Positions 5,700 through 5,977 of a DNA stretch of 5,977 nucleotides are shown piece by piece; positions within the stretch are counted from its first letter, which is position 1; every line of letters starts with the position of its first letter. The stretch comes from Eubacteriales Family XIII. Incertae Sedis bacterium (GTDB lineage: Bacteria > Bacillota > Clostridia > Peptostreptococcales > Anaerovoracaceae). Below the pieces are notes generated by a model. The model worked only from the letters and a program-made list of their open reading frames with translations. It was not told the origin of the DNA and did not search any database. The stretch lies in NCBI GenBank assembly GCA_031255695.1, contig JAIRSA010000232.1:1-5977 (forward strand), in the 5' to 3' direction. The position numbers and the translations under genes were made by a program.

Positions 5700-5721
5700 G
5701 GCAGGGTGCACGTACCCTGCC
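5700..5721. repeat. 8-bp perfect-stem hairpin downstream of the hsdS stub
   Basis: GGCAGGGT (5700-5707) pairs perfectly with ACCCTGCC (5714-5721) around the loop GCACGT. It lies 50 bases after the hsdS stub. The A-rich run at 5732-5737 is on the wrong strand for a rightward terminator. Its role is unclear; it may be part of the junction between the relic operon and the element on the right. Confidence 0.6.
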
Positions 5722-5731
5722 CCAGACTGTC

Positions 5732-5779
5732 AAAAAAGGCAACACAGCGTAGCCGTTATGATTGTAACGGTTACGCCTG
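5732..5779 (-). terminator. Candidate intrinsic terminator of the leftward gene at the window edge
   Basis: CAGCGTAGCCGTT (5745-5757) pairs with AACGGTTACGCCTG (5766-5779) with one G-U pair and one bulge, around the loop ATGATTGT. Read leftward, the stem is followed after seven bases by six T residues (the A run at 5732-5737 on the + strand). The leftward coding sequence stops at 5820, 41 bases before the stem. The spacer between stem and T-run is longer than ideal, so this is a probable rather than certain terminator. Confidence 0.45.
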
Positions 5780-5819
5780 TATTATGCTGTCAAACTCGGG
5801 GTATAACACAAAAGGTGAA

Positions 5820-5977
5820 TCAAACAAGAGAACCAAAGACTGTGGGTTCCATTTCCGCCAGCCTGTTACATAGCTGTTCCAATGTGATTGAAGCCATCTT
5901 CTGTTGCACTGTTTGACCGATTTCCGCATACGGCTCAGCCAATACATTGAAAATGTTCCTGCCAAAAGGGCATACTT
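5820..5977 (-). CDS. Unrecognised protein, C-terminal 51 codons (partial)
   Basis: Read leftward from the window edge, one frame gives 51 residues ending at TGA (5820-5822). It starts VCPFGRNIFNVLAEPYAEIG, continues QTVQQKMASITLEQLCNRL and ends AEMEPTVFGSLV. The pattern of amphipathic helices, with Ala, Glu, Gln and Leu in regular spacing and no runs of rare residues, looks like real protein. The competing longer open frame here is Trp-, Arg- and Ser-rich and looks like a shadow. A hairpin followed by a T-run lies just downstream on the same strand. I cannot name the family; it converges on the hsdS stub and may belong to a neighbouring mobile element. Confidence 0.5.
   Translation of the reverse strand, partial: VCPFGRNIFNVLAEPYAEIGQTVQQKMASITLEQLCNRLAEMEPTVFGSLV

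Noticed and set aside
3614..5794. CRISPR array or integron attC sites
   Set aside because: Repeats are only two or three short copies without regular spacers, and the 3992-4085 inverted repeat lacks the R/L box arrangement of attC; no Cas or integrase gene is present.
5771..5965. 64-codon - strand frame ending at 5771
   Set aside because: It overlaps the better coding frame ending at 5820; its product is Trp-, Arg- and Ser-rich and its end runs into the terminator hairpin.

Overview
The window joins two unlike pieces of a bacterial chromosome. The left part (1 to about 3510) is GC-rich, densely coding and all on the + strand. It uses many AGG (Arg) and ATA (Ile) codons despite the high GC. 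It looks like ordinary chromosome of an anaerobic, amino-acid-using bacterium. Synergistota or Negativicutes/Clostridia would fit, but that is a guess from codon habit and gene content, not a demonstrated assignment. The right part (about 3610 to the end) is visibly lower in GC, has AT-rich intergenic DNA, and carries pieces of a mobile defence or restriction-modification type locus.

Left region: the 3' end of a DeoR-family regulator (1-228) is followed by a 136-base gap. The gap holds a 15-bp tandem repeat, a 14-bp perfect palindrome and a hairpin with a GCGA tetraloop. Next come a RocB-like M20 metallohydrolase (365-2041) and, 10 bases later, an AGCS-family alanine/glycine:cation symporter (2052-3509). 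The last two clearly form one transcription unit. A cytoplasmic amidohydrolase or peptidase coupled to an amino-acid importer beside a DeoR-type effector-sensing regulator suggests a small amino-acid or peptide utilisation operon. A GC-rich three-arm repeat and a 13-bp-stem hairpin (3575-3605), the likely terminator, follow the symporter.

Right region: after a 14-bp tandem repeat there is a good extended -10 promoter (3678-3706). It is followed by a 73-aa XRE-type HTH protein (3746-3967), a highly structured roughly 95-base inverted-repeat element (3992-4085), and a small ORF whose last 50 codons look real. Next is a YhcG/DUF1016-type PDDEXK nuclease gene (4248-5456) with an in-frame amber stop at codon 62, then a 65-codon stub of a type I restriction specificity subunit, hsdS (5453-5650). 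The last three genes are linked by TAATG and ATGA stop/start overlaps, so they were built as an operon. The HTH resembles the N-terminus of HTH-fused type I DNA methyltransferases, but no methylase is present. My reading is that this is a relic of a type I restriction-modification/YhcG locus that lost its methylase body, acquired a nonsense mutation and lost the specificity domains.

Right end: a non-coding stretch (5651-5819) holds two hairpins, one of them a plausible terminator for the - strand. Entering from the right edge on the - strand is the C-terminal 51 codons of a protein I do not recognise (5820-5977).

I do not see a complete novel system here. The best leads are the nested inverted-repeat element at 3992-4085, the amber-interrupted but otherwise intact nuclease, the direct 9-mer repeats at both edges of the relic module, and the leader structures ahead of the RocB-like gene.
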